64,000 bases of DNA from Talpa occidentalis. Taxonomy: Eukaryota; Chordata; Mammalia; Eulipotyphla; Talpidae. The notes beneath the pieces are model-generated. The model was not told the DNA's origin, searched no databases, and saw only the letters and a program-made list of their open reading frames with translations. The position numbers were made by a program, and so were the translations under genes. The stretch is taken from NCBI RefSeq assembly GCF_014898055.3, contig NW_023602073.1, positions 84,548,678 through 84,612,677 on the forward strand. The letters are read 5' to 3'. This document shows, piece by piece, positions 26,201 through 39,569 of this stretch; within the stretch, counting starts at the first letter, position 1; the number at the start of each line of letters is the position of its first letter.

Positions 26201-28599
26201 TTCAGTCTGTCCCCTTGTTTTAATTTGAGGGTCCTAGATATCCTCAAGGCTGGAAGAAGTATGCTGCTATGAGTGGCTCCATTATTGAATGGATGCTGTT
26301 CCACGCTCACCTAGTGGGTTGTTCTTTGGATCACTTGCAAGAGGCTCAATACGTACTAAATTTCAACTCAATTTTCACACTTGCTGTAACAAGTGTGATG
26401 CAACATGCTCTGTTGGGATAATTACATAGTTTAATCCCTAACAGTCGAGTTGATTACCTAAAACACATGAGTATAAAATGCCCAAAGAAGATTGCAGTCT
26501 TTAACTCTTAAGATATCTACTAGTGACAGTTACTTTGCAACAATCCCTTGAGCTAATTTTTCTTTTTGTTCCAGAGAATTATATTTTTCTTTCACCATGT
26601 TTGTAGACCACCTTCATCTGGCAGATAATTAATACAAGAATTCTATCCTCATAGCGCTTTAAGATGATAGCCTACTTAAAAGTACACAAGGCATTTTCTC
26701 AATATTGCAAATGAAGTAGACTGTGGTAATGCAAAAGGTGTTTAATTATGTATAAAACAAATCACAGTTGCTAAGCGATAAAGAAATTAGAGTAATAGAC
26801 TGCAAGGACAAATATGATCAAAGGCTCTGCAAGGCAATGAATATATTGCAGAAACAGATTATCAGAACTCTTGGAAGAAAGTGTCAGGGTCAGGTGGCAT
26901 TTAAAAAATAGTTTTCTAAAAGTCAGTCGACTAGAGTTGATCAAAATCTTTCCTAATCTCTATGGAAAAAGTTAGTTTTTCTTTTTTAGTCACTAAGAAT
27001 AAATATTATTTTGTGTACAATGGAGGTAGAAGTTCAGTGTTTACTACAAGTGTAAATATACTTCCTAGGAATTCTTGTCAAGAACACCTTATGACAAATA
27101 GGAACAGAACTCTTCTTTCTCCAGAATGTCTTTCTTTCTAAGATCCTCCTCTTTAGGATTAATAAAGCCATGAATCAAATATCATGTTCTGTGTGTCCTA
27201 AGTCTCCCTTTGTATGTTCTACCCAGTAGGCAAATTTTGTGCTTGCCTCATTCTGCTTCAACTACACCCAAGCAATCTAATAAATCCATTCTCTATACAC
27301 TATAGTGACTTGATGAATTTCCTTTCATGGAATTTTATATAAGAATCAACCAGATGAACATGTAAAACATTCAAACCACCTGCATGAGAGTAAATCTGAT
27401 CTGTGTGATAGCCTGTACACTGACACACTTAACTTCTTGTTTTGATCTTGTGGTATGTTATCCAATAATTTTCTGATATTCCCGTGTAGGCTGTATTTTC
27501 GCACTGAGTTCAGTCTTTTTGCTGCTTCTCTTCCATTTTGCTTTCCCTTTTGGACCAATCCACCTACTCACCATATCAACTGCTCTCATATTTCTTCTTT
27601 ACCTTTCAGAAAAGGGACTCCTTAACTCATTCTAAAGAAGACCAAAAAGATCTAGAAATAATTAAGTGAGGCAAGTGAAGTGAATATAAGGTAAAATTTG
27701 CAGGAATAGGTCAGGATTATAAAACAAAAAAGGAATGCAGGATTTATTGAGATGAGTGAATGGAGTTGGGCATTTCTAGGTAATCGTGGATCAACAAAAC
27801 GAAAGTATCTTGAAAACCAAAGAAACAAATTGCTTCTGAGAACTTTTTTTTAGTGTTTTATGAAACATAAATTGGCCAATATCTATCAGTGGGAAATGTG
27901 AAAAGGCACTTTGAAGTCTTCTTGGATTTGTGCTTTGTTCAAAGGCTGAAAATTAAATTTTAGTTCTATCCCATAACAACAGCATACACTCAGCTCTCCC
28001 CTGAGGATTTGCAGGATGAGAGTTTAGCCCTCATGAGACAGGAGGGTGATCTCTTCATTCTCCTCTGTGAGTCTGCTTTGGGGTGAACATTCTTTGCCCC
28101 TTAAACACACTAAAATCACATGCCTTGTACAAGACCATCTGCAATTTTTTATGTTTATTTTATTGAATATTATATTAGGATGACAGTAATTTTGACTTCT
28201 TTTTCCAGTCATTTCTCCAATTGCAATATTCACTCTATTTTGCTGAATAGATTGTATCAGTTTAATTTTCATGATATAAGAAATAGGATAGTATAGGGAA
28301 AGTGTTTTTTCTGTTTACAGTATAGCACTATACAATGCAATATAATCACTGAAAGTTTAGTACTCAAAGGGCACCTGTAATCAGCCTGACACCATCACTA
28401 ATTCATGTGCCTAAAAACATAAGGAATACTTCCTTTATCAATATGACTATGAAAGTCAGTATTTCCCTTCTTTTCCTACTGGAAAATTTAGAAAAACAAT
28501 TACAAAAAAACCCTGAACCCCACAGGTTTAGTGAAACTAGAAGACAGATAAATTCCACACTGCAAAGAAGGAAAAAGGACATTATTACTAGCAACATAT
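23241..28599. other. Longest repeat-poor intergenic stretch
   Basis: Over 5 kb with no young SINE or L1 and no supported gene. It carries the minus-strand CTCF-like motif and an 8-bp-stem hairpin (CACACTTG at 26376-26383, CAAGTGTG at 26390-26397). The lack of recent insertions may mean that conserved non-coding elements lie here. Confidence 0.4.
25371..25385 (-). promoter_or_regulatory. CTCF-like motif, minus strand
   Basis: AGTGCCATCTGCTGC is the reverse complement of a CTCF core, with one mismatch at the first core position. It lies in a long repeat-poor stretch. Confidence 0.4.
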
Positions 28600-29870
28600 G
28601 AAAGTTCTAGTTCCTCCATGTTCTCACCAACAATAGTGACTTGAATAGACATGTAATTGTGTTCTATTGTATTCTTAATTTGTATTTACCTAACAACCAG
28701 TGATAGTGAACAGCTTTTCACATATTCATTTGCTGTCTGAATATCTTTAGTGTCTGCTAAAAGATTCTGCTTATTTTTAAATTGAGTTCTTTTTCTTGTT
28801 TTAGAGAATTCACATTTTGCCAATCTGGTGGTGGGCAGCAGGGGGTAGTATTGTTACCCCATTATGATTTCATTATGATTTCAATTGGCATATCCCTGAT
28901 TAGGAATGAAGTTTAGCACTTTGACGAAGGTTTATTGATCTTTTGGACTCCTTTTGGGGGGAAAATACCTATTTATGTATTTTGCCTATCTTTTATTGGA
29001 TTTTCCCTCTTTTCATTGATTTGTGTGAGCTCATTGTATGTTATGGATATGAGTCCTTTTTCTGATAGCAAATATCTTCTACTCTGTGTCTTGTCATTTA
29101 ATCATTTGATAGTAACTTTTGATGAACAAAATTTTATTTGTAAGATAGTTATATTTATTATTCTTTCCTTTATGGTTTGTGATATTTGTGTCTTATTTTA
29201 GATGTTTTTCCCTTCCCAAATGTCATGACTATATTACACAAATGTTTTCAATAGTTAAATCTTTTACCACCTTGTGAATGGTGTGAGACAGGGATCCACT
29301 TTTATTTTTTCCCACATAATTATTTAAAAGTATCCTTCTCCACTGGTTAATCCAATATCCATATATGCATGACTGTTTAAAAGCTCTCTCTTCTGTTCCA
29401 TTGGGCTGTCTTAATTATTCCACACAGTCTTAATGTTACTGAGGCTGGTTACCTGGTGAATATATCTGAAAATTTGTCATGGCACACAAAATAACATATT
29501 TACTGCTTTGGTTTCTTTTTATTCTTTCATGACCTCAAATCTTTTCACCTGGTGTCATTTTTATTGCTAGTCATCCTTTAGAATTTATGTTTAATACAAT
29601 TTTGTTGGGGGGGTGAACACTTTCAATTTTTTGTTTCTCTGAAAACGCCTTTAGTTCACCTTCATTTTGAAAGATAACTATTTTAAAACACAGAAGATAT
29701 TATTCTACTAACTCATAGCTTCCTTAGTTGCTTTTAAAGAGTGAATTGTCACAAAGCTGCTATCATTTGGAGATAATCTACCTTTGTTTTCTCCTGCTGT
29801 GTTTAAGAATTTCTCTTTACATAAGATATTCTGCATTTCCACTGTTGTATGCCAAGATGTGTGCTTCTTT
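28600..29870 (-). mobile_element. Old LINE-1 fragments, antisense
   Basis: CTCCATGTTCTCACCAACAA and TTGTGTGAGCTCATTGTATG are reversed L1 ORF2 end sequence. From about 29500 a different LINE segment follows (GAAAACGCCTTTAGTTCACC, TTTCTCCTGCTGTGTTTAAG), like that seen at 37260-37680. The sequence is strongly decayed. Confidence 0.7.
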
Positions 29871-29874
29871 TTAA

Positions 29875-30520
29875 AAATTCAAATTTTATTGATATAATTG
29901 TATTCACATGTAGAAATAACACAGAGCAGTCTCATTTACACTCTCATCCCTTAATTTTCCCCAATGTTAAAAATTCATAAAACTATAGTATCAATATAAT
30001 ATCACAGCTGGGAAATTAATATTTATGCAGCCCTCTGACCTTATTCACATCTCTCCTGTTCTAAGTGTAGTGTGTATGTGTGTGTTCAGTTTTGTTTTTT
30101 TTTTTTAAGATTGATTTATTTATACAAGAACTAGGGTAAAGGCCCGAGGCGCGGGAGGGTGAGAGCATTCACCAGAGACAGAATGGGGAGCAGAACCAGC
30201 AGACGGACTGAAAACACTGCTGAGGGGAGCAGTGGGCAAGAGAGGAGAGGTCTGCCACTCCATGTGGTATCTCCCTGGCTAGCTGGAATTGAACCAGCGC
30301 TGCCGAGGCTGCGGACAGCTTCACAGCACTGTGCTTAACCCACTGCACCACTGGGGTGGCCCAGTTTTATATAATTAGATCACAACTGTAGGTTTATGTG
30401 TTCCTTATCCCAGTGAAGATAAAGATTGATTTCAAGACCACAAAGTTCCTTCATTTTGCCTTTATATAACCACACCTATGTGCCTTCTGCAGTCTTCTGG
30501 ATCTAGGGAGACAAACTACC
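29875..30520 (-). mobile_element. LINE-1 3' UTR, antisense, split by a SINE
   Basis: TTCAAATTTTATTGATATAA begins a reversed old L1 3' UTR. It resumes after the SINE at 30095-30361 with a segment like GATCACAACTGTAGGTTTAT. Confidence 0.6.
30095..30361 (-). mobile_element. tRNA-derived SINE in an L1 3' fragment
   Basis: Minus-strand copy with T-run, GATTGATTTATTTATACAAG tail and GGAATTGAACCAGCG B-box region. A short CAGTTTT repeat flanks it. The age is intermediate. Confidence 0.85.
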
Positions 30521-30799
30521 CAAATCAATTCATGTTAATCAATTCATGCTATTGATATTTTAGATATATGCAGTCTAAGTTTTTAACATGCCATTTGAAT
30601 CTTCCATTTTTTTGTCACTTCATTTTACATTCTGGAAAGTTCTAGTCTATCCTAATCCATTTTTCAATTCACTATTTTTTTTTCAGTTATTTCTAGTTAG
30701 TTGAACCTCTCCATTGAATTCTTAATTCCAGTTATAGCTCTAGGATGAAAAGATTGTTTGATTTTTTTTTTATATCAGTATGCTTTGTATAATTTTTTT

Positions 30800-31059
30800 T
30801 AAAGATTTATTTATTTATTTATATAAGCACTGGGTACAGTCAGAAGCGCGAGAGGGTGAGAGTATTCACCAGAGCCAGAGCAGGGAACAGAACAGGCAGA
30901 CAGATGAAATACACTGCTGGCGGAGCAGTGGGCGCCACAGGAGAGGTCTGCGTACCATGTGGGACCTTCGCTAGCGGCCAGGGATCGAACCTGCTCTGCA
31001 GAGGCTGCGGGCAGCTTCGCAGCCCAGCGCTCAACCGCTGTGCCACCAGCGGAGGCCAA
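30800..31059 (-). mobile_element. tRNA-derived SINE, young tail type
   Basis: Minus-strand copy with GGGATCGAACCTGCTC in the B-box region. The 12-base duplication TATAATTTTTTT lies at 30788-30799 and 31060-31071. Confidence 0.9.
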
Positions 31060-31089
31060 TATAATTTTTTTGTTTCTTAACCCTATTTT

Positions 31090-31440
31090 AAATTTTTTTA
31101 ATTTATAATAATAAGCTTGTAAGAATAAGTTTTTCAGCTTATAAGAATAAGTGGTCTTAACTTCCAGATAGATAATAAATAAGTCATAGGAATGTAATGT
31201 ACAGCATAGCTATTATAGTCAATAATATTGTATTACATATTTGAAAGTTGCCAAGAGAATAAATCTTAAAAGTTCTCATCACACATACAAAAAATCTTAA
31301 TTTTGTATGGTTGAGGATGGTAGCTAAAATCGTTATGGTGATCATTTTACAGTGAATACAAAAACAAATTATTCTGTTGTGCACCTGAAACTAATATAAT
31401 GCTACATGTCAATTTTACCTTAATAAAAAGAACAAGTTAT
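31090..31440 (+). mobile_element. LINE-1 3' UTR, old, plus strand
   Basis: ATGTACAGCATAGCTATTAT, CAATAATATTGTATTACATA, GTGCACCTGAAACTAATATA and a TTACCTTAATAAAAAG end are standard old-L1 3' UTR sequence. Confidence 0.8.
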
Positions 31441-33006
31441 ATTATAAAATATTGTGTAAATTTATATCTAGATTCCTTAGGAATCTCTTGCTTATTTTTC
31501 TGGAAAGTTCAAATTTATGCTATTTTCTTGTGTGTCTGATCAATGTATTTGGAAAAAAAATAATTACAGGGACAACTTGAAGACTCAAAAGAGCATTTGC
31601 ATTTGCTTTTGCCAGGGGCTAGAGTGCTACAAAAAATGTCACCTACCGAATCTGCAGGTTCAAGTAAGGGCTTCTTTGCTCTGAGAACATAGCTCTTTTC
31701 AGGCAGTAAGGTAGGAACTGATATTTGAAGTCTGTCCTTTTGCCTCAGGAGACTGCCAAAACCACAGTACAGTTCCATAACTGTTTCTTTCAATAGACAA
31801 ATACCCTCTGGGAAAAAACAGCTTTAACTTTGGACTTAACCCTTTGAATTTTCAGTTTATCCTAGATTTTGGCATGGTAATTCTGTTGACTCATTTATGC
31901 TCTTAGAAATTTTAAAAAAAATTTCATCTAGATTTTTTTCAGTTACCATTTCAGGATGTTGAGGACTCACTAAATAATGTTTTACCTTTTTTTTAAAATG
32001 GTTTTGAGTTATGTAAGTGTATATCAATTTAGAAATTACACACACATACACACTGGTAATGGAAAGATTTCCAAGATGCACTTGTGGGAGTAGGAAAATC
32101 TGGGAGAATTTTTATCACTGCCATACATGCCATAATACTCTGTAAAATCAGCCACACAACCTTGGAGTCTGTGTTTTGTTATTTACTTTTGAGGTTTATA
32201 AAAAAAAGATGTACAGATTGCCAAAACTTCTTGGCATAAAGACAACTAAAACACAGAATGGAGCGTGGGGGTGAAGGAGAACAGGTTTATTTTCCATATT
32301 AATCACATAAGTTCATTTACTACTAAAAGTTTCTAAGGCAGTGGGATTTAAAATAATTTATCAGTATTTTTTCTTTAGTTTTAAAAAACTGCCTTCCAAT
32401 TAGCTAAAAGGAAAGATGAGGACTCGTATTGTTATATTCAGTTTTATTCAGTTTTCTTCTGCTGAGCTCTGGAAAAGTCAATAAATGGATACATGAAGAT
32501 AAGCGAGTAAGACAAAAATCCTGCACAAGAATGCTCAGGTCTTGATCTTCAATTAACTGTAGGTAAAATGCTAAGGGCAGTAGCAACTTAGCAATAGCTA
32601 AGTGCTTTCTAAACATGGCTCCTTAGTAATTATGCCTTAAGTAGAGTTATATATTACAAGCTCCTTGAAGAGGGGAACAATTAAAATAACACTAATTGAA
32701 AAGATATAAAGATCCACATAAAACTAAAAAAAAAAAAAAACCCACCCAAGGGTCTATATTGACAAAGATGTGCCTATTAAATATGTAAAATAAAACAGCA
32801 ATGGTTGGTAGCCCATCATGTTGACTGAAAAACAGTAGGATGTTTTCATTTAATAAAAGAGTGAGAATGTAAATTAAGACAAAGGATGATTGTGGAATGT
32901 CTATAAGTAAATTCCATTTAACATGGTCTATTAGTATATCCATTAGTGAAATTATCTCCAGATAAATTCTGTCAGCTGTGTTTTATGTTCGAGATATTAT
33001 AAATCT
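31441..33006. other. Intergenic, no gene seen
   Basis: Between an L1 3' end and a young SINE. The open frames show no domain. A CA-rich patch lies near 32038-32053. Confidence 0.4.
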
Positions 33007-33024
33007 CCACTTACAGCAATTTTT

Positions 33025-33325
33025 TTTTATAGAGGCATGTTTTTTTTATTTATTTATTTGTTTGTTTGTTTTGTTTATACAAGTACTGGGTACAGTCAGA
33101 AGTGCGGGAAGGTGAGAGAATTCACCAGAGCCAGAGCAGGGAGCAGAGCAGGCAGAAGGACCGAAGTACACTGCTGAGGGGAGCAGCGGGCAGCAGGAGA
33201 GGTCTGCGCGCCATGTGGGACCCTCCTCCAGTGGCCGGGGAGCAGCCGGGAATCGAACCGGTGCCGCAGAGGCCGTGGGCAGCTTCGCAACCCAGCGCTC
33301 AACCGCTGCGCCACCCGGGAGGCCC
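33025..33325 (-). mobile_element. tRNA-derived SINE, young GC-rich copy
   Basis: Minus-strand copy, nearly the same as the one at 5343-5631. The duplication CCACTTACAGCAATTTT is perfect (about 33007-33024 and 33326-33342). Its T-rich end is extended by TTTA/TTTG repeats. Confidence 0.93.
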
Positions 33326-33449
33326 CCACTTACAGCAATTTTAAGATCAAGGATAATAAAGATTTGTGAGCAATCGTTAATCTATTGTTTATCTCTTCCC
33401 CTTACCAAAATTGGCTTAGTATATTCTCTGCTCATGGATTAGAAGAATT

Positions 33450-34440
33450 ACATTGTTAAAACAACCATCTTTCCCAAAGCAATATACAGATTCAATGCAA
33501 TCCCTATCAAAGTTTCAACATTATTCTTCAAAGAAATAGAGAAAAAATTATTGAAATTCATATAAAACCACAAAATATCAAAAGTAATCCTGACAAAAGA
33601 GGAAGAGAAGTGATACCATGCTGCTAGACTTCAGACTACATCACAAAGCTATAATAATCAAAAGCAATATGATATTAGGACAAAAGCAGAAACACTGAAC
33701 AATGAAATAGAATTGAGATCCCTGAAATTAACACATAATTTTAATGACCATTAATCTATGACAAAGGATCCAAGAGTGTGAGCCACTCCATAATGGTGTT
33801 AAGAAACCTGGACAGCCACTTGGAAATGTATGAAGGTGTCTCGTGCCATACACAAAAATCAATGCAAAGTGGATTAAAAACTTGGAAAAAAGGGCCTTCC
33901 TCATGGCCTAGGTGTTAAGTCTCAGCACCATCTCCACTACGGCCTTAGCTCAATCTCTGGCCAGATCGCTAATCCATATGGCACAGCAGACCTCTCCTGT
34001 CTCACCTGGTCTTCTCCTTAGCAGTGTATTGCAGTAAATTTGCCTATTCTGGTCCCCACTCTGTCTCCTGGTGAATCCTCTCCAACACCCTGCATTTCTA
34101 GCCTGCATCCCAGTTTTTCCATGCAAAAAAAAAAAATTGTTTTAATTCTGTAAGAAAAAGACTTGGAAAAAACTCAACACCATAAAATATATAGGAAAAT
34201 GTATAGGGAAAACACTCCACAACATAGGTGTTAGAGATATTTTTGTGACTTCCTCTTTAACTTTAATAGCAAGAGAAACAAAAGTGAATGTAAACAATTG
34301 AGACTGCATGAAACTAAAAAATGTCTGCATACTGACAGGAAATATCACTAAAACAAAGACACCCTATTGAGTGGAAGAAAAATTTTGCATGCCATGTATG
34401 TGAAAGGGGCTGATATCCAAGATCTAGAAATAAAATAGGG
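33450..34440 (+). mobile_element. LINE-1 ORF2 fragment, split by a SINE
   Basis: TTCAATGCAATCCCTATCAA and AAACTAAAAAATGTCTGCAT are plus-strand L1 ORF2 landmarks. The SINE occupies 33892-34160. The frame is broken. Confidence 0.85.
33892..34160 (+). mobile_element. tRNA-derived SINE, diverged, in L1
   Basis: Plus-strand copy beginning GGCCTTCCTCATGGCCTAGG, with a weakened B box (GCTCAATCTCTGG). ACTTGGAAAAAA is duplicated at 33880-33891 and 34161-34172. L1 ORF2 sequence continues on both sides. Confidence 0.87.
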
Positions 34441-37400
34441 GTTTTTCATTATTTATGTATCCAGCAGCCTTGTTAAATTTACTCTTATTCTTTAGCAGTT
34501 TTTACATTAAAAATTATACCAGTTGTGAAAAATGACAGCAATTTTTCTTCTATAAATTTTTGCCTTTTCTTTTCTTGCCTTGTTACTCTAATATAATGTA
34601 ACTGTGATGATAGCAGGAAACATAGCCTCTATCTTATCTTAAAGGGAATGCTTTCTGAGTTTTACCATCGGGTATGTTCTGAATTTGGTGATAGTACCTT
34701 TAATTAGGGAATGTTTTTACTTTCAAATCTTAATTTGACAAATATTTTAACACAAATGGTGTTTTAATTTCAAGTCCTCTATCTAATTCCATTCAGATGA
34801 TAGTACATTTCTCTTTAATTTGTTAATATGGTATGTTGTTAAAATTTGTTCTCTATTAAGCCTGTCCTGAATGGACATGCATTTGTCAGGTGTTAAGAAT
34901 TTTAACATTTATATTCACTTGTTTAGCCAGTAATTTTCTTATACTGTACTCTCAGGTTGTGAAACCAAGCTAGGAAGAGCTACACAAAATGAACTGGGGA
35001 TATTTCCTTTATTTCTACACTTTAGTTAGTAGGATTAGAATTATCTTATCTCTTGAAAGTTTGGTAGAAATTAGAGGTGAGATATGTGACCCTTTTGGAG
35101 AAGGTACTTGGGAGGGGAGACTTAACTACTGATTCAGTTTCTTAATAGTAAAAATTCAGTTTAGTTTTATTCCCCTCTTTCTCCCTAACTTAAATTTATT
35201 TTTTCTAAGAAATTGTTCATTTCATCTGACATTTTAAATTTACTGGCCTAATATTTAATATTAACTTCTTTATAAAGTATACAGAGTGCCTAGCTATACC
35301 CCCCTGTCATTGTTAATATTATTTTTCACTTTTTTTCTTGTTCAGTCTTATCAGAGCTTGTCAATTTTACTATTCACTTCAAATAAACAACTATTGGTGG
35401 TAGTGATTCTCTCAGTTGAATGTCTGTTTTCTTCCCACAATTTCTATATCATTTCCTATCTTCTAGTTTTGTAGGATGAATGCAGTAATTTCTTTAACTT
35501 ATTCATTTTGAGGTTTTCTTTTTTTACTAATATGATTTAAGCTTTATATTTTCTTCTACAAACCACACTAACCTCATAACATAAGTTTGATATGCAGCAC
35601 TTTTTTTTTATCATTCAGGTCTCAGTACTTTCTAATTTTCATTATGATTTGATTTCTTGGACCTATGTTTAAAAAAAAAATGTTCAATTTTCCAAAGTAC
35701 AAGTTTGTCTTATCTTTTTACTAATAATTTTTAATTTAATATCATTTGTGGTCAGAAAATGTATTTATAAAACCAGTCATGTAAAGTTTTCTATTTTAGC
35801 TTATAGCACAATACATGGCTAATTTTGTGAATGTTCTAAGTGCCCTTGAAAAGAATGAGCAGTTTGCAATTTATCCATCAGGTTAAGATAGTTAATTATG
35901 CTATTCAGATCTCCTGAATATTCAGATCTCCTGATCTAATGTGTGATCTCTTAGATACTAGAAAAATGAGTTAAAATCTCCTACTCAGATGCATATAGCT
36001 TTTCATCCTTTTCATTTCATCTGTATATGTATCTCAAATATATTGTTAAATAGATGCATACAAATACAAATTCTAAATATTGCTAGTAAAATTGGCCCTT
36101 TCTCCACTTTTTAATTACCCTTTTATCTCTACTAATGCTTTTTGTCCTAAAACATATTTGTCTGATATTTACATAGTCATAATATTCTTTTTGACTAGCT
36201 TTTACCTAATGTATTTTTAATCAAGACTAAAATTCTTGTCTTTTAATTGGATCTCCAATTATATTTTTGTACTTTTATGTTTCTGCAAATACAGCTGAGA
36301 AATTTAGTAAGAATAATACAAAAATTCAGAACAATTTCCCCAAACATCACTAAAATACTCTATAAGTCACATAACAAAGCACCAAATATATCTGCATTAT
36401 ACAGAACATTTTAAGCTCGACTTATTATTTAGTGCTTAGTGGACAATTCTGGGTTTATTATGCCTAGCATATATTTATTCTGTACAGTGTTGAACACATA
36501 TTACCTAGATTTTCTATGCTTAATAATAAATACTTATTCTTAAATAACTAAACAATAACTAAATACTTATTCTTAAATAACTACTTATTCTTAAATAACT
36601 AATCATATGTTAAATATGGTAAGAATACTACTATCTAAATTATATCTATAATAGATGTTAGTGCCCCAAGGAAAGTGACAGAAGGAAACACAGAAACTAA
36701 GCCCTCAGAAAAATAACATTAACAAGAGATAAGATATTATCACGAAAACACTGAGGTAATTTTGGAAGAACTGTAAAACCACCTGCTTGAACTTGACATT
36801 CTTAATGGTGCAAATGCAGATATATCATAGTTGATTTTTATTTCAGATAATAAATTTTTAATAAAAATATGTAAGCCATTATTGTAAACCTAAATATTGA
36901 GAACTCAGAAGTGAGGCGTATCTCTATATGGAATTTTTTCTACTGGGCTATTTGTGTATTTCTATGTGTTCCATATTGTCAGCTTCTTTTTTCTGTTTTG
37001 TTTTGTTTTACCATTTTAAAGTATTGATTGGATTTTTATCTCATTCGGTTTTTTTTTTTTCTGAATAGATTTGAGAAGTAAGAATTCTCTATCTATTCTT
37101 TTTTTGGTTACTTTAACATTTCCAGCATACCTACTTCTCAAATTCTGAAATTACAATTTTCATTCCCTGTATACAATGAACTTATTCAATCTTTAAATCT
37201 TATCACACCTTCCTGTTTACATTGAATTATTATTAGGTATCATAGTTCTACTCTGTTTAAAACCTCAAAAGAAGTTTTTTTTTTTTCATATTCATTGTTG
37301 TTCATATTTACCTGTCTACTCACCACTTCCTTTGTCCTTATTTTGCACATTCTATGAAATTGGTTTACTCTCACCTGCAGTACATCTTTTAGACTTTTTT

Positions 37401-37990
37401 ATTGCAAACTTCTTTCATTGAAAATCACTTTTTCCACCTCCGATGATACTTTATTCTTATTTTTTAATTCAAAACATTTTATGCTAAATATATAATTTCA
37501 GATCGACAGACATGTTCTCTTTTAACACTGAAATATTCTATTGTTTTCTAGACTTCATTGTTGTTACAGAGAAGGCAATATAAATCTAATTATAGTTCCT
37601 TTCTTTATAGTAGTTTTAAAGATTTTTCTGTTAGTCTATACTGTTCTGTACTTTATTTTCTACTTGAATTTGAAAATGTGCTTTTCTTATAATTTTTTTC
37701 ATTAGGGAAATATTGATTTACAAAACTATATATAATACAAAAATATAGGATCACAATTTTTCAGGTGTATGTGACTGCACCACATCCACTGTGAAGGTAT
37801 CCATATTCCTCCACTATAGTCCATTAAGCCCCTCAGTTGTGCAGTCAGATTTCTAGGGTTTGTTTTTAGTTTGGTTTTGGTTCACTCTGTTTCTTTATAT
37901 ACTACATATGTTAAATTATGCAATATTTGTCTTTCTCCTTCTGATTTATTCCTCTTAGTATTATCCCCTCCAACTTAAGTTATCAAATTC
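34440..37990 (-). mobile_element. Long antisense LINE block (L1 ORF2 then older LINE)
   Basis: From 34440 to about 36250 the reverse strand resembles old L1 ORF2 (landmarks TAATATGGTATGTTGTTAAA, CAAATAAACAACTATTGGTG and TCAGATCTCCTGATCTAATG). Between about 36300 and 37250 I recognise nothing apart from a small tandem repeat at 36531-36601. At 37260-37680 a LINE segment like that at 29500-29870 appears. At 37690-37990 there is a reversed L1 3' UTR. The block is a mosaic of several insertions. Confidence 0.65.
36531..36601 (+). repeat. Small tandem repeat
   Basis: TACTTATTCTTAAATAACTA occurs three times (36531, 36564 and 36582), with spacings of 33 and 18 bases. Confidence 0.9.
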
Positions 37991-38524
37991 CCTAGTAGGT
38001 TTTTCTTGTTGTTTGGTTTTGGTTTGCTTACCTTTGAAATTACATTTGCTTATAATTTATGTTTCTATAAACCAACAGAGGCACACAAGCATCTCAGTGT
38101 CTCAAATGAGGTAAGAATTTTGTATTTGGAGCCTATAATTTCTGCTCTATGAAAAGTAATAAAGGGAATCTGAACATCTATCTTCTTGGACTGGTAGCTC
38201 ATTATGGCCTTGCCAAAAAGCCCAGAGGGACTTAGAATAAAAAGTTTTTGAAAAGACAATAGGAATTCAAGGCAGAGACTAAGCCTATTGAGATCCATGT
38301 ATTTCAATATCTTCATATATTTCCTTTAGTTTTGGAGCTACTAAAATATCTTAATCTATATGGCTGAGCCATGTGGGATTTGACACTTAACCATGTTCCT
38401 TTAAGAGAAAAAATATATGGTTAATATAGTTAGACATTCCAACACATTTTGACTTTTTATATTTTCTATTAACTTACTTTTATTTTCCCATAACAAAACT
38501 AAATGGCATCTCTAACTGTTAACA

Positions 38525-38714
38525 TTTATAGAGTCCCTGCCTGCCAGGTGCAAGGCATTTTTTGCATACTTCATATAGCTTAATTTCTTTTCCATCAATT
38601 ATTTATTATTTCCCATTCTGAAAATGAGGACATGGTAGGATGATGAGACTAAATAATGGTTCAAGTTTACTTATATGTTAAATAGAGATACTATGATTTA
38701 AACTAATCCAGGTT
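38525..38714 (+). repeat. MIR SINE, interrupted at its 3' side
   Basis: CAGGTGCAAGGCATTTTTTG and CTGAAAATGAGGACATGGTA match MIR. The tRNA-derived SINE at 38715 cut into it. Confidence 0.75.
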
Positions 38715-39042
38715 GGGCCTCCCCGGTGGCGCAGCGGTTGAGCGCTGGGTTGCAAAGCTGCCCGCGGCCTCTGCGGCGCCGGCGCCGGTTCGATCCCCGG
38801 CTGCTCCCCGGCCACCCGAGGAGGATCCCACATGGTGCGCAGACCTCTCCTGCCACCCGCTGCTCCCCTCAGCAGTGTACTTCGGTCCTTCTGCCTGCTC
38901 TGCTCTCCGCTCTGGCTCTGGTGAATTCTCTCACCCTCCTGCGCTTCTGACTGTACCCAGTGCATGTATAAACAAAACAAACAAACAAACAAATAAATAA
39001 ATAAATAAATAACATGCTATTACTTTAAAAAAAAAAAAAAAA
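38715..39042 (+). mobile_element. tRNA-derived SINE, young reference-quality copy in a MIR
   Basis: The best-preserved plus-strand copy. It starts GGGCCTCCCCGGTGGCGCAG, has B box GGTTCGATCCC and a small GGCGCC duplication before it, and ends in AAAC/AAAT repeats and a long A run. The 17-base duplication TTAAACTAATCCAGGTT is perfect (38698-38714 and 39043-39059). Confidence 0.95.
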
Positions 39043-39569
39043 TTAAACTAATCCAGGTTAAATCTCTGGTGTTTCCAGTATGATTCATAATAGAAATAAT
39101 GTAACACATGTTTGATCATTTTTATTTAAAAATAATTGGAACAACATTGTTAAGCAATGCTAAGGAAATAGAAGGATTCTTATATTCAATTTTGAGAAGC
39201 AGGTTTTTTTTTCTTGACTTTCCTTTCTAGAACAAGAAAGTTTAAGAAGCTTAATAGATCAGTGAAGCTGGAAATAAAACTAATATTTTAGAGACTCTAT
39301 GTCCCCATATGTCTATAACCAAACTGAATACATATGTGTGTGCATGCATAATAAAAATACTACCTATGAATAACCTGTTTTTAATTAAGAAAAGAAAGCT
39401 TAAAAACAAACTTAGCCACAAAAAAAATGATTAATTTCCTCACCAATCACATGACAGTAAGGAAACAAATTATTACTTCCTTCCTTTTGATAGCTTCCCA
39501 TTCCAAAATATTTCCTTTTAACCCAGAGACCATTGTGATGCAAGAAAATTATTAACGACACTAATATTC

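Noticed and set aside
38715..38830. Possible functional tRNA gene from the A and B boxes
   Set aside because: It does not fold into a full tRNA with an acceptor stem and is joined to a SINE body and tail.
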